Assembly: GCF_001550135.1 (NCBI RefSeq)
Contig: NZ_LRUE01000014.1
Coordinates: 124,001-188,000, forward strand
Source: Pseudoalteromonas shioyasakiensis
Lineage (GTDB): Bacteria; Pseudomonadota; Gammaproteobacteria; Enterobacterales; Alteromonadaceae
DNA: 64,000 nucleotides
Direction: 5' to 3'
Shown here: piece by piece, positions 32,993 through 40,776 of the stretch
How the letters are laid out: each line of letters starts with the position of its first letter
Numbering within the stretch: the stretch's first letter is position 1
Made by a program: the position numbers and the translations under genes
The notes under the pieces: model-generated
Seen by the model: the letters and a program-made list of their open reading frames with translations, nothing else
Told to the model about the DNA's origin: nothing
Databases searched by the model: none

Positions 32993-33889
32993 ATGCGAGA
33001 TGATGATGTACGGTTTATAAATGCATGTTTCAATGTTGTGTATGAAGAATCCGGAGATGTAGAATTTCTTAAATATTGTTCAGATCCAAGTGTAGGGAAA
33101 AACCTATTAAGGCAATTTGTCGCTAATAAGAACTTAAATAAAGAGAAAAGTGATCAACATATTAAAAATATCAAAGTTAAAGCCCAACACGCTGTTTTAG
33201 CTTTGAGTGAATTAGAGTGGTTGGAAGAGAATGATAGGGCTTGTTATGTAGTTTGGGAGGAACTTACTAAAGGGTCCTATTACAGATATCCGTTGCATCC
33301 GGTATTATTTCCAAGTAGCCAATCGCCAATTTCATATGCTACAACCTATAGAAGTTTAGGTTTAAAGCTTAACCCTTCAAGCTCCAAAGAAAGGTATAAC
33401 GAAATTGTAAAATATTTTGACAGTGTTGAATTGAACTTGGGGTGGCGATTAAGTCTGATTTCTCACCTCAAAAATATTTGTGAGAAAATTCTTAATCGAC
33501 GTAGACCGTTTTCTTGGTTAGATAGAGAAAACGAAGAGCAGTGTCGTTGGGCATATGACTATGTAAGGAAGACTGATTTTACTTTTACAATATCTAAACC
33601 TGAAGTATCTACATTTTGGTCTTCGAGTATTGAAGAGATGTATTTAGCAATATATTTTGCTTATGACACATGGCAATCTTCTGAAGAAGCTAAGAAACTT
33701 TTCGAAATCAACTTTAACAAAGCGTGGCAGCAAAAAAAATATCGTGACAATCTTAAAGGTAAAAAGGCATGTAATTTAGTTTTACGTGAAGATGTAAAAA
33801 ATATGCTGGACGAATTAGCCAAAGTTAAAGGGGTAAAGCTCAACCAGCTTGTAGAGCAATTGATTGAAAAAGAGTACAAAAGTATATGA
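32993..33889 (+). CDS. Hypothetical protein with C-terminal ribbon-helix-helix-like segment, 298 aa
   Basis: I do not recognise the family. The N-terminal 240 residues are helical, with many Trp, Tyr and Lys and no catalytic motif I can name. The last 45 residues (CNLVLREDVKNMLDELAKVK, then GVKLNQLVEQLIEKEY) have the strand-helix-turn-helix pattern of ribbon-helix-helix DNA-binding proteins. ATG 32993 follows AAGGATAATT. It is the last gene before the middle att copy and may be a regulator or partition-like protein of part A (inference). Confidence 0.65.
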   Translation: MRDDDVRFINACFNVVYEESGDVEFLKYCSDPSVGKNLLRQFVANKNLNKEKSDQHIKNIKVKAQHAVLALSELEWLEENDRACYVVWEELTKGSYYRYPLHPVLFPSSQSPISYATTYRSLGLKLNPSSSKERYNEIVKYFDSVELNLGWRLSLISHLKNICEKILNRRRPFSWLDRENEEQCRWAYDYVRKTDFTFTISKPEVSTFWSSSIEEMYLAIYFAYDTWQSSEEAKKLFEINFNKAWQQKKYRDNLKGKKACNLVLREDVKNMLDELAKVKGVKLNQLVEQLIEKEYKSI

Positions 33890-33917
33890 TATAGATTTTC
33901 TCTTAATTTAACCTATT

Positions 33918-33944
33918 TGGAGCACTTAATTTTTTAGTACTCCA
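33918..33944 (+). terminator. Hairpin after the 298-aa gene
   Basis: A 9-bp stem with one mismatch (33918-33926 with 33936-33944) and a T-rich loop. No clear T-tract follows. Confidence 0.4.
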
Positions 33945-34012
33945 TTTGGTATTTCGGTGTTTTTATGGTTTTATTTATTGTTATGTAAAACATGCGCTTA
34001 AGAATTTTTAAA

Positions 34013-34033
34013 GAATCTCTCCGTCCCGCCATT
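34013..34033 (+). repeat. Middle att copy with one-base deletion
   Basis: Matches the tRNA-Ser 3' end GAATCTCTCCGTC and then CCGCCATT, with the A between them missing. On its left it extends the match to tRNA-Ser (GAA) and on its right the match to attR (CCATTTCTTA). It is thus a hybrid of the two outer sites, as expected at the junction of two tandemly inserted elements. Confidence 0.8.
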
Positions 34034-34393
34034 TCTTAAAAGATCTCAAAAATATTCTATAAAAATAGATTTAAAAAGTTTCTCTTATACCTTCATCATA
34101 AATAAAGATGACGTAGGATTTTATCCTGTGGGGCATACAATTAGTACTTATTTACTTGTTATCAAACATGTAAGTGCTGAAAGCCATACATTGAATGTAG
34201 CAGGTGCATATCTAGGTTTGTTTTGAAAAAGGAGTTACAAAAATTTAGAGAGTTATAAATTAAGCTGCATTCAATTAAATAGTCAAAGAATATTGAGTGT
34301 CATAGCTAATATGACTTTAGGCAGTTATTTTGCTTATTTACTATCTTTTGATTGGCCTCGCAATTACAAAGGCGCCCAACATATTTGTGAATT

Positions 34394-34425
34394 CTACTCT
34401 GAGGTAATGGTAAACCTCAGAGTAG
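34394..34425 (-). terminator. Strong hairpin downstream of the DUF262 gene
   Basis: A perfect 12-bp stem (CTACTCTGAGGT at 34394-34405 with 34414-34425) and an 8-nt loop, 58 bp beyond the stop of the minus-strand gene. No T-tract follows, so it may be a processing or attenuation structure. Confidence 0.5.
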
Positions 34426-34482
34426 GCTGGAATTAAAAGAAATTAGAAGTGCTCGCAGTCTATAAGTAAAGCTTCAAAAAAA

Positions 34483-36201
34483 CTAAATTTGACTCTTTTG
34501 AAACAAGTGACGAGCTATATTTTTTGCTCTTTGTTCAATATCTTCTGAAGTGCCAGAAAAGCTTTCAGGTATAAAAGATTGCTCAAGAGGATAATTCTCT
34601 GCCTTTAAGTGGTTTAGTTTTTCTGTAATAGCTTTATTTTTTAAAATTTCTGAGTTGGTTATTTGGTCAACAAGCAATAAATTTCCAATACTCCCAATTT
34701 CTTCAATATCTCTGTTGTTGTCGCTTTGAGAAATTAGGTGTTCTATTGTGAGAGAATCATAGTTTATGTCTAGACATGCACTAGTGTCTGGCATAAGTCT
34801 ACTCAAACAGTACTTAATAACATTTCGATCTTTTGATCTGCTCTTAGTAAACATAAGTTCCATAAACTTAACTTCAAACTCTTCATAATGTGGTAGTTTT
34901 TTAGCTAATGATTCTAAAAGTTCTTTTATTACTTTATTTGCAGCATTTGCATCTTTTGCATTTGATAACAACACTGCATTTTTTGAATACGTCGTAACTA
35001 TATGCCCAGATGAACGCTGTGAGGTTATTGCGTTAAAAATAAAGTGGAAATGTTCTATTTTTTGCAAAGCATTTTGCAGGTTATTTAAGGTTATGATTTT
35101 TTTCTCGTAACTAGCTAACAAAGCTAGTACAAATGATGATTGTTGTTTTACTTTAAATCGGTTAAGAGTGAGTAAACTCGATTTAACTATTTTAGTTCCT
35201 CTATTTTTATCCCAAGTAAAGAAATCAGGGTTTAGCATTTTACAGTACAGCAGACCATAGAAATTAAAGTCGGCTAAAAGATTTTGAGCGGTATCTTTGC
35301 ATTGAACATACTCTTTAACCTTTGAAAAAAGTTCTTTTTCAGAACAGTATGAATGCTTAGATATCCAGTAGTGAAGTATAAAGTTGTCTACGGCATCAAT
35401 CTCACCGATGTCGTCAAATTTATTAACAAGGTTTACCCAAGCTTCTTTTGGAGTATCTATGTTAACATTTGTATTTTTTATTGTTTTTAATAATAAATTT
35501 TTAACTAGATCAGATGATTTTAGGTCTCTACCTCTTGCGTTTAGAGTTTCGAAAATAAGGTATGCATCGTCTTCATTGTCCAGTTGTATAAACACTAACT
35601 TAAGAGATAGCACTTTATCCCTTAGAGTTTTGAGTCTTGTTATTGGCGAACTTTCTGATGGAACTAGTTCTAACTGACCTGATTGAAGAAAACCGCATCC
35701 AGAATACTTTTCTAGATTGGTAGTTATTATCTGATAAGCATTTTTAAGCTTTGTTTCCTCGGTTCCAACATCAAGATCAATTTTTTGCTCTGAGTAACTT
35801 TGAATGTGGTTTTGCAAATAAGGGAAAGAAGTTTCAGAGTGTAGGACAAACTCATTAATATTATCTATGTTTGGCTGTTCGACATATTGGTGAACACCAA
35901 GAGCAAGGTCTTGCTCTCCTAGCTTTATGAATGCATCTCTTATAGCTGATAGTATAAGCGTTATAGTTGTTAAACGTTGCTGCCCATCCACAATACCAAA
36001 ATAAGGCTTGTTGTCTTGGTACACAACCATTGAACCAATGAAATACTCAGGGGAAGTATTTTTGGTAATATCATCCCAGAAATTTTCAACTTCATCTTTT
36101 TCCCAAGAATAAGGCCTTTGGAACCGAGGTATTTTGAAATAACCAAGTTTAAATACGTCCCTTAAATCCTTGTCGTTAGCTTCAATTTTCATCTTTTTCA
36201 A
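34483..36201 (-). CDS. DUF262/DUF1524 protein (GmrSD-like)
   Basis: A 572-aa protein. The N-terminal DUF262 domain (ParB/Srx-like NTPase fold) shows IPRFQRPYSW at 24-33 and VDGQQRLTT at 71-79, with FETLNARGRDLKSSDLVKN further on. The C-terminal DUF1524 domain keeps an HNH-type core (TIEHLISQS, then SIGNLLLVDQITN). This is the layout of GmrSD-type modification-dependent restriction enzymes, here as a single fused protein. A defence role against modified phage DNA is plausible but not shown. With a phosphorothioation system next door, self-targeting would need to be avoided. It is divergent from the membrane protein gene. Confidence 0.88.
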   Translation of the reverse strand: MKKMKIEANDKDLRDVFKLGYFKIPRFQRPYSWEKDEVENFWDDITKNTSPEYFIGSMVVYQDNKPYFGIVDGQQRLTTITLILSAIRDAFIKLGEQDLALGVHQYVEQPNIDNINEFVLHSETSFPYLQNHIQSYSEQKIDLDVGTEETKLKNAYQIITTNLEKYSGCGFLQSGQLELVPSESSPITRLKTLRDKVLSLKLVFIQLDNEDDAYLIFETLNARGRDLKSSDLVKNLLLKTIKNTNVNIDTPKEAWVNLVNKFDDIGEIDAVDNFILHYWISKHSYCSEKELFSKVKEYVQCKDTAQNLLADFNFYGLLYCKMLNPDFFTWDKNRGTKIVKSSLLTLNRFKVKQQSSFVLALLASYEKKIITLNNLQNALQKIEHFHFIFNAITSQRSSGHIVTTYSKNAVLLSNAKDANAANKVIKELLESLAKKLPHYEEFEVKFMELMFTKSRSKDRNVIKYCLSRLMPDTSACLDINYDSLTIEHLISQSDNNRDIEEIGSIGNLLLVDQITNSEILKNKAITEKLNHLKAENYPLEQSFIPESFSGTSEDIEQRAKNIARHLFQKSQI

Positions 36202-36515
36202 CTTAAAAGAACTTGTTTTTATTGAACTTATCTTAACGTATTAGATTTAAAAAAGTAAGGTTTGCTACCTGTAAGGCCTTAAGTAATTTTATAGTTTTGA
36301 ATGAACTATATTAAAACTATAAAAAGGTCATTTTTGTGGGTATCTTATTTCTATGTTGATTAGCAATTTATGTTAACAAAGTTTAATCAATATCCAGTCT
36401 ATAGAGTCTACAAGACTAGTTAATTTTCCCTGTAAGTTTAGGTTGTTCATCTTATTAGAAAAAAGATATCTTAAAAAATATGAACCACGCAAAAAAATTT
36501 TAGTAAAGGTATAAA
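36202..36515. other. Divergent control region of island part B
   Basis: A 314-bp AT-rich region without a gene. It holds the 12-bp inverted repeat at 36288-36325 and must contain both promoters. Confidence 0.6.
36288..36325. promoter_or_regulatory. 12-bp perfect inverted repeat, candidate operator
   Basis: TTTTATAGTTTT (36288-36299) and AAAACTATAAAA (36314-36325) are perfect inverse copies with a 14-bp centre. It lies 87 bp before the DUF262 start and 190 bp before the membrane gene. It could bind a dimeric regulator; none is encoded in part B. Confidence 0.5.
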
Positions 36516-37586
36516 ATGGAAAATTTATTTGTTAAGCCCGAAGCAAAAGAAGCCCTGCAATCTTTTAGGATAAGAGTTGAGGCAATTCAAACAGAAGATG
36601 AATATGAGAAGGGGAGAAACCATTGTATTTTAGTAGTGCTAAGGTCAATGGAAAGCACCCCTGAACAATGGGATTTGTGTTGTCAAATTAATATAGGGTG
36701 GATCGGTGGTTACTTTATAAAAAGTTTATCAGATAGTAATGAGCAGCTTGATAAAAGAAAATTAGATTTGATTTGCTCTGACTGTTTTCGTTTTTTATTT
36801 GAGATGGATCTCTCTATAAAAAATGATTTGTCTAGGAATTTTGAGCGTGTAAAGCGTTTTATCTTAACAAACCTAGACAAATTTGAAGAAGATGCACGAT
36901 TGGAGATTGATTTTGCACTTAAGGAAATGCCCATTAGTATAATCAAAAGCCTTTTAAATTCTGACTCAATTACTAGTATTAAAGATTTTAATCTAAACCA
37001 AGAAAAGGCTGAGCAGTTAAAAGTGGAGTGGGAAAGAGAAATTTCAGAAAAAGAAAAGCGAGTTAATCAGCTAAAAAAGTCTTTGGATGAATACGAAAAT
37101 GCTTTTAATTTTGTCGGGCTATATCAGGGTTTTGATGACTTGGCGGTAGAGAAAACAAAAGAAAAAGACTCAATTCTGTATTGGTTGAGAATCCTTTCAG
37201 TCGTAATAATTTTGCCTATTGTGTCGGAGTTATTTGTAATTTTAAATAATATTGAAGATATAGCAGCAATTAAAGATGGTCTTTTAGTTTCATTAGTTCC
37301 AACAATATCATTTGTCGCAATTTGCACGTATTATTTTAGAATATTACTCGTAAATTATAAGTCTGTTAAATCTCAATTATTACAAATTGATTTAAGAAAA
37401 ACATTGTGCAGGTTTATTCAAAGCTACTCTGGTTATTCAGCAGGTTTAAAGAAACAAGACTCTGAGTCATTGTCTAAATTTGAGAATATTATTTTTTCTG
37501 GAATAGTTTCAGAAGAAGGAAAGCTTCCTTCTTCTTATGATGGTTTAGAGCAAATTAGTAAGTTAATAAAGAGTATGAAAGCATAG
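36516..37586 (+). CDS. Hypothetical membrane protein with coiled coil, 356 aa
   Basis: I do not recognise it. Residues 1-160 are helical and cytosolic. A charged coiled coil follows (about 165-205, EKAEQLKVEWEREISEKEKR), then two transmembrane helices near 221-243 (LRILSVVIILPIVSELFVIL) and 257-280 (LLVSLVPTISFVAICTYYF), and a cytosolic tail. A large soluble sensor-like part with a two-helix hairpin in the membrane is an arrangement seen in some abortive-infection effectors, but no known effector domain is visible. ATG 36516 follows a weak AAAGG site. Confidence 0.7.
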   Translation: MENLFVKPEAKEALQSFRIRVEAIQTEDEYEKGRNHCILVVLRSMESTPEQWDLCCQINIGWIGGYFIKSLSDSNEQLDKRKLDLICSDCFRFLFEMDLSIKNDLSRNFERVKRFILTNLDKFEEDARLEIDFALKEMPISIIKSLLNSDSITSIKDFNLNQEKAEQLKVEWEREISEKEKRVNQLKKSLDEYENAFNFVGLYQGFDDLAVEKTKEKDSILYWLRILSVVIILPIVSELFVILNNIEDIAAIKDGLLVSLVPTISFVAICTYYFRILLVNYKSVKSQLLQIDLRKTLCRFIQSYSGYSAGLKKQDSESLSKFENIIFSGIVSEEGKLPSSYDGLEQISKLIKSMKA

Positions 37587-37685
37587 AATTCAACTTGTTC
37601 ATAAAGCTCAGTCACTAACTTTTAAAAAATTTTAAGTTAATTACGACACTCAAAAAGATAGTGGCTATTTTGTTTTTGGCGGAAG

Positions 37686-37705
37686 ATCTCTCCGTCACCG
37701 CCATT
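37686..37705 (+). repeat. attR of the genomic island
   Basis: Identical to 2933-2952, the tRNA-Ser 3' end including CCA. It marks the right boundary; core chromosomal genes follow. Confidence 0.9.
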
Positions 37706-37713
37706 TCTTAAAT

Positions 37714-38238
37714 TTACCCTGCCATCGCAAAGTGTTTTTCAAGATTACATTTAGCACGCATGGCTATGTGACTACTGACTTTCCTTGCAAGTTCTATTAC
37801 TAATAATTCAAGTTGTTCACGACTATAACCAAGCAATACACAGCGTTTAAGTTGCTCGCTAACTAAGCTGCTGGCATCGTCTAGGGCAAATAAAGCGCCT
37901 AAAGAGGCAAGCTCAAATACTGTGTTGTTTTGCTGCTCTATGCCAAACGGCAGCTGACCAAATGTGAGTGCGGTTTTTAGTTGCTGCTCTGTGCGCTTGA
38001 TAAGCAACGTATTTGAACCTTGAATATCATCAAGTGAGTTTAAAATCTCTAGCGCCAGCAATGCTTTTGGCACCCCAGAATACACACTAATATGCGGTAA
38101 AATATCACACAACTCTTGCATTGAAACGCCATCATTCAATGCGTGCTGACATGCTCGTTTTAACAAGGGCTTGTCATGAACGGTGACCAAAGCAGCGATC
38201 GCGACAAACACAAATAAATCCGTGTTGTTATGGTTCAT
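37714..38238 (-). CDS. Carboxymuconolactone decarboxylase/AhpD-like family protein
   Basis: A 174-aa helical protein with tandem CMD-like halves (residues about 15-65 with LKRACQHALNDGVSMQELCDIL, and a second half with GYSREQLELLVIELARKV). No CxxC redox pair is visible, so it is not a classical AhpD peroxidase partner. The start chosen is ATG 38238 (MNHNNTDLF) after AAAGAGAAAT; a longer frame to 38331 has no ribosome site. It is divergent from the AraC gene, which probably controls it. Confidence 0.75.
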   Translation of the reverse strand: MNHNNTDLFVFVAIAALVTVHDKPLLKRACQHALNDGVSMQELCDILPHISVYSGVPKALLALEILNSLDDIQGSNTLLIKRTEQQLKTALTFGQLPFGIEQQNNTVFELASLGALFALDDASSLVSEQLKRCVLLGYSREQLELLVIELARKVSSHIAMRAKCNLEKHFAMAG

Positions 38239-38467
38239 AATTTCTCTTTTGATTTTAGATATTGAATGTATTGAGGTTTTGTAGCTTTGGCTGATTGCAA
38301 AGAGCATGCAATCGAAAAATTGAAAATACATTATGGTTGATGATGGCGATTTCTGCTTGCCATAAATGATTTAATTTTTGCCTAAAATAACGAACTGTTA
38401 CCCAAAATGGTCCTAACCTCAAATTACGGTGATACACTTAATTGAGTATTTCTTAGAGGTAATCTAA

Positions 38468-39352
38468 ATGCGTCAGGCATTAATAGAAGCGGTTAAAGCG
38501 ATAGCGATTTCAGACGGTAATTTTGAAACAGCAATTCCTGAGTTATTGGTGTTCAGACGAAGCGAAGTTTCATTACCGATGGCCTGCGTGTATGAGTTAG
38601 GGCTGGGTATTAGCTTGCAAGGTGCAAAGCGAGTTGTGTTGGGTGAACATAGTTATGATTACACTGACGGCCAATCATTAGTGACCTCAGTCGATGTGCC
38701 CGTAGCTTCACAAATAACGCGTGCTAGTAAAGAGCAGCCATTTTACGGCATTTACTTACGCTTAGATGCCCATGAGATCAGCCACATTGTTGCTGAAATG
38801 GAGTTTGCTGGGCAAGGCAAATTCCCTAAACACCAAGCTATGTCGGTGGTTGATACTGATAATGGCCTGCTTGATGCTTTACTAAGGCTTATTCAACTCG
38901 ACAAAGAGCCTCAATTAAAAGCTAACCTTGCGCCACTTATTAAAAAAGAAATTATATTGCGCTTGTTAAATAGTCCGCACAGCCCTTATTTAAGGCAAAT
39001 TGTGATGTCTGGTTCTGCCCATCAAAAAATAGCCAAGATCTTATGCTGGTTAAAAGAAAACTACACGAGTCAATTTTCAATTGATGATTTAGCCCGTGAT
39101 GCGCACATGAGTCCGTCGACATTCAGGCTACATTTTCGTGATGTGGTAAAGATGAGCCCATTGCAATACGTAAAAAACCTACGGTTGCAGGCGGCAAGGC
39201 AATTAATGCTTAATGAGCGAATTGATGTAGGCTCTGCGGCTTTAAAAGTGGGTTACGAAAGTCCATCCCAGTTTAGCCGCGAATACACACGCTTTTTTGG
39301 CAAGCCACCGATAAAAGATATTTCGGCACTGCGGTTACAACAAATCGCATAA
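38468..39352 (+). CDS. AraC-family transcriptional regulator
   Basis: A 294-aa regulator. The N-terminal effector domain of the AraC_N type (LLVFRRSEVSLPMACVYELGLGISLQGAKRV) is followed by two HTH motifs (about 200-290; FSIDDLARDAHMSPSTFRLHF and a VGSAALKVGYESPSQFSREYTRFFG signature). ATG 38468 follows AGAGGTAATCTA. Divergent orientation to the CMD gene over a 229-bp region suggests that gene as a target. Confidence 0.93.
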   Translation: MRQALIEAVKAIAISDGNFETAIPELLVFRRSEVSLPMACVYELGLGISLQGAKRVVLGEHSYDYTDGQSLVTSVDVPVASQITRASKEQPFYGIYLRLDAHEISHIVAEMEFAGQGKFPKHQAMSVVDTDNGLLDALLRLIQLDKEPQLKANLAPLIKKEIILRLLNSPHSPYLRQIVMSGSAHQKIAKILCWLKENYTSQFSIDDLARDAHMSPSTFRLHFRDVVKMSPLQYVKNLRLQAARQLMLNERIDVGSAALKVGYESPSQFSREYTRFFGKPPIKDISALRLQQIA

Positions 39353-39354
39353 AA

Positions 39355-39375
39355 AAGGGAGCGCTCAGCTCCCTT
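39355..39375 (-). terminator. Terminator between araC and DUF2750 genes
   Basis: An 8-bp stem AAGGGAGC (39355-39362) / GCTCCCTT (39368-39375) with a 5-nt loop. Read on the minus strand it runs into a T-tract, so it mainly stops the DUF2750 transcript, with a possible effect on the convergent araC. Confidence 0.75.
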
Positions 39376-39379
39376 GTAC

Positions 39380-39778
39380 TTAAAATCGTCTTTTTGGCAT
39401 TCTCAGTTGTGAGTCAAACTCATCAGGGAATAAAATTGTGCCGTCGTCTTGGTCAGTGGGGAATACTGCAATCAGTAAGTCATCTTGCTCAAGGCCCGGT
39501 GTCCAGCGGCTTAACCAGTCTTTTACAGGGATGGCTTTTGGGGTGCAGTCTTGCCATTCACCGGTTGCCCAGCTTTGGGCAAATTCACGGCTAGGCCATA
39601 CAGGCACGCAGTCGTCGTCTTCGTTTGAGAGCATGACGCAGCCATGTTCATCATTGAGGATCCACACTTGTTTAAACTCTTGAACCGTTTCAAACATATA
39701 AGCGAGTCGTTTCTTAGCGCCTAAGGCGAGTACAGCATCAAACTCAGTTTCAACACGTTTAGCAGTTGCATTATTCAT
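39380..39778 (-). CDS. DUF2750 family protein
   Basis: A 132-aa acidic soluble protein of unknown function. The conserved features I associate with DUF2750 are present: RLAYMFETVQEFKQVWIL near the start, DDCVPVWPSREFAQSW in the middle and a VKDWLSRWTPGLEQDDLLIAVFP segment. No catalytic motif or membrane segment is seen. It is a single gene, convergent with araC. Confidence 0.82.
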   Translation of the reverse strand: MNNATAKRVETEFDAVLALGAKKRLAYMFETVQEFKQVWILNDEHGCVMLSNEDDDCVPVWPSREFAQSWATGEWQDCTPKAIPVKDWLSRWTPGLEQDDLLIAVFPTDQDDGTILFPDEFDSQLRMPKRRF

Positions 39779-39863
39779 GACAGGCTCACTCTTTTAGTTA
39801 TACACAGCTACACCTTAATCATAAGGTGATAAATTAATATGACAAGTAAAGTTAATAGCTAAA

Positions 39864-40445
39864 TTAATTTACTAATGCAGCAAATAGATCGTCAGCAAGT
39901 TGTTGCAGAGATTTAGGGTCTTGATTTGTCAGCGCATAGGTACGAATACCGTATATGCCCATGACTAAAAAGCGCGCCAACTGTTGAGCTGACTTGCTAC
40001 TTACAAATTCGTTGTTATCTAGCGCTTTTTGAAGTTGTTCGGCGAGGGCATGCTCATAAGCGTTTAAGTTACCACGCAGCACAGTGCAAATTTGTGGGTC
40101 GTTGCCTTCAACCTCAGAAATACTTTTTGTAAGTAAGCACACTTTAGCTACTTCACCTTCAATACATTCATCGACAATCACAGTTAAGTAATGTTTGAGG
40201 GTCGATAAAATTGATTGCTGGTCATTAAAAAGAGCAGTAAATTGTTGGTTTCTATCTTTTTGATATTGCTCGGTGGCGGCTAAAAACAAGCCTTTTTTGT
40301 TGCCATAAGCCGCGTAAATAGAACCTGGGTGAAGGTGAGTCACTTCTTTTAATTTTTGCATACTGGTCTTCGCATAGCCATATTGCATAAAAGCATGCAT
40401 AGCTTGGCGTAGTACAAATTCAGTATCAAATTCAGCAGTTCTCAT
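39864..40445 (-). CDS. TetR-family repressor
   Basis: A 193-aa protein. The N-terminal HTH (residues about 1-50: AMHAFMQYGYAKTSMQKLKE, then LHPGSIYAAYGNKKGLF) is typical TetR. The C-terminal ligand domain is of the YcdC/AcuR-like type (EGEVAKVCLLTKSISEV...). It is divergent from the Old Yellow Enzyme gene, whose leader carries a perfect 10-bp-arm palindrome. An electrophile or quinone-type ligand would fit (inference, by analogy with NemR). A MITE-like repeat lies between the two genes. Confidence 0.92.
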   Translation of the reverse strand: MRTAEFDTEFVLRQAMHAFMQYGYAKTSMQKLKEVTHLHPGSIYAAYGNKKGLFLAATEQYQKDRNQQFTALFNDQQSILSTLKHYLTVIVDECIEGEVAKVCLLTKSISEVEGNDPQICTVLRGNLNAYEHALAEQLQKALDNNEFVSSKSAQQLARFLVMGIYGIRTYALTNQDPKSLQQLADDLFAALVN

Positions 40446-40466
40446 TAAAGCTCCTCACGGTATATA

Positions 40467-40675
40467 ATACCAATCCGCAATAATACTTAGTCATTTTGAG
40501 GGATTAAACCTGTCACTACCCGCGTTAAAAATTTCTGATTTACGACTGCATGGATGCAGAAGGTAGAGCAATGCAGGAGCAATTGCCGAGCACAACTAAA
40601 TAACGAAATTTTTGCCTTGTTATCAACGAGGTTTTCTTGCCTCAAAATAGACCACTTAATTAAGCGAATTGGTAT
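40467..40675. mobile_element. MITE-like element, about 209 bp
   Basis: It begins ATACCAATCCGCAATAATAC and ends with the inverse of a similar sequence (CTCAAAATAG...ATTGGTAT). Aligned, the two ends form imperfect terminal inverted repeats of about 34 bp that share ATACCAAT, CGC, ACTTA/AAGT and ATTTTGAG. It has no coding capacity. Elements with ACCAAT...ATTGGT ends are familiar from Pseudoalteromonas and Shewanella genomes (recollection). It inserted between tetR and its target operator. Confidence 0.7.
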
Positions 40676-40740
40676 AAACGAAGTTTACGTAATCTTGAAC
40701 GATTATTCAAAATTAACCTTGAAGTGTGTATGTTTCGCCC

Positions 40741-40766
40741 TTATCTTGAATGTATGTTCAAGATAA
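40741..40766 (+). promoter_or_regulatory. Perfect palindromic operator before the Old Yellow Enzyme gene
   Basis: TTATCTTGAA (40741-40750) and TTCAAGATAA (40757-40766) are perfect inverse copies around TGTATG. It ends 10 bp before the start codon and overlaps the ribosome site. This is the likely TetR binding site. Confidence 0.75.
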
Positions 40767-40776
40767 GGATAAAACC

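Larger units (their letters stand above)
2951..34030. mobile_element. Island part A: Dnd defence island with P4-type integrase
   Basis: Bounded by the tRNA-Ser 3' end on the left and by a one-base-deleted att copy (34013-34033) on the right. The first gene is a tyrosine integrase reading away from the tRNA, the standard arrangement for tRNA-targeted islands. Cargo: three small unknown genes, dptFGH, a second effector-like operon, dndBCDE with accessory genes, and an AlpA-RadC-DUF2787-recombinase-Gp2 tail. No conjugation or phage structural genes are seen, so it is not self-transmissible by itself. Confidence 0.8.
33890..34482. other. Gene-free junction between island parts A and B
   Basis: About 590 bp without a supportable gene. 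It contains the hairpin at 33918, the middle att copy, and the 12-bp hairpin at 34394-34425 close to the end of the DUF262 gene. A stretch near 34155-34175 (TTATCAAACATGTAAGTGCT) forms an imperfect inverted repeat with upstream sequence. The rest shows nothing recognisable. Confidence 0.6.
34031..37705. mobile_element. Island part B: integrase-less element with two cargo genes
   Basis: A 3.7-kb segment between the middle att copy and attR. It holds only a DUF262/DUF1524 gene (minus) and a membrane protein gene (plus), divergently arranged around a 12-bp inverted repeat. No recombinase is present, so it would depend on the integrase of part A or be a leftover of a decayed element. Confidence 0.6.

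Noticed and set aside
32803..34402. 13-bp repeat AATTCTACTCTGA near 32803 and 34390
   Set aside because: Too short in AT-rich DNA, and the second copy is explained by the hairpin stem.
40554..40766. 70-codon plus-strand frame before the ene-reductase
   Set aside because: It lies inside the MITE-like element and runs across the operator; not a gene.
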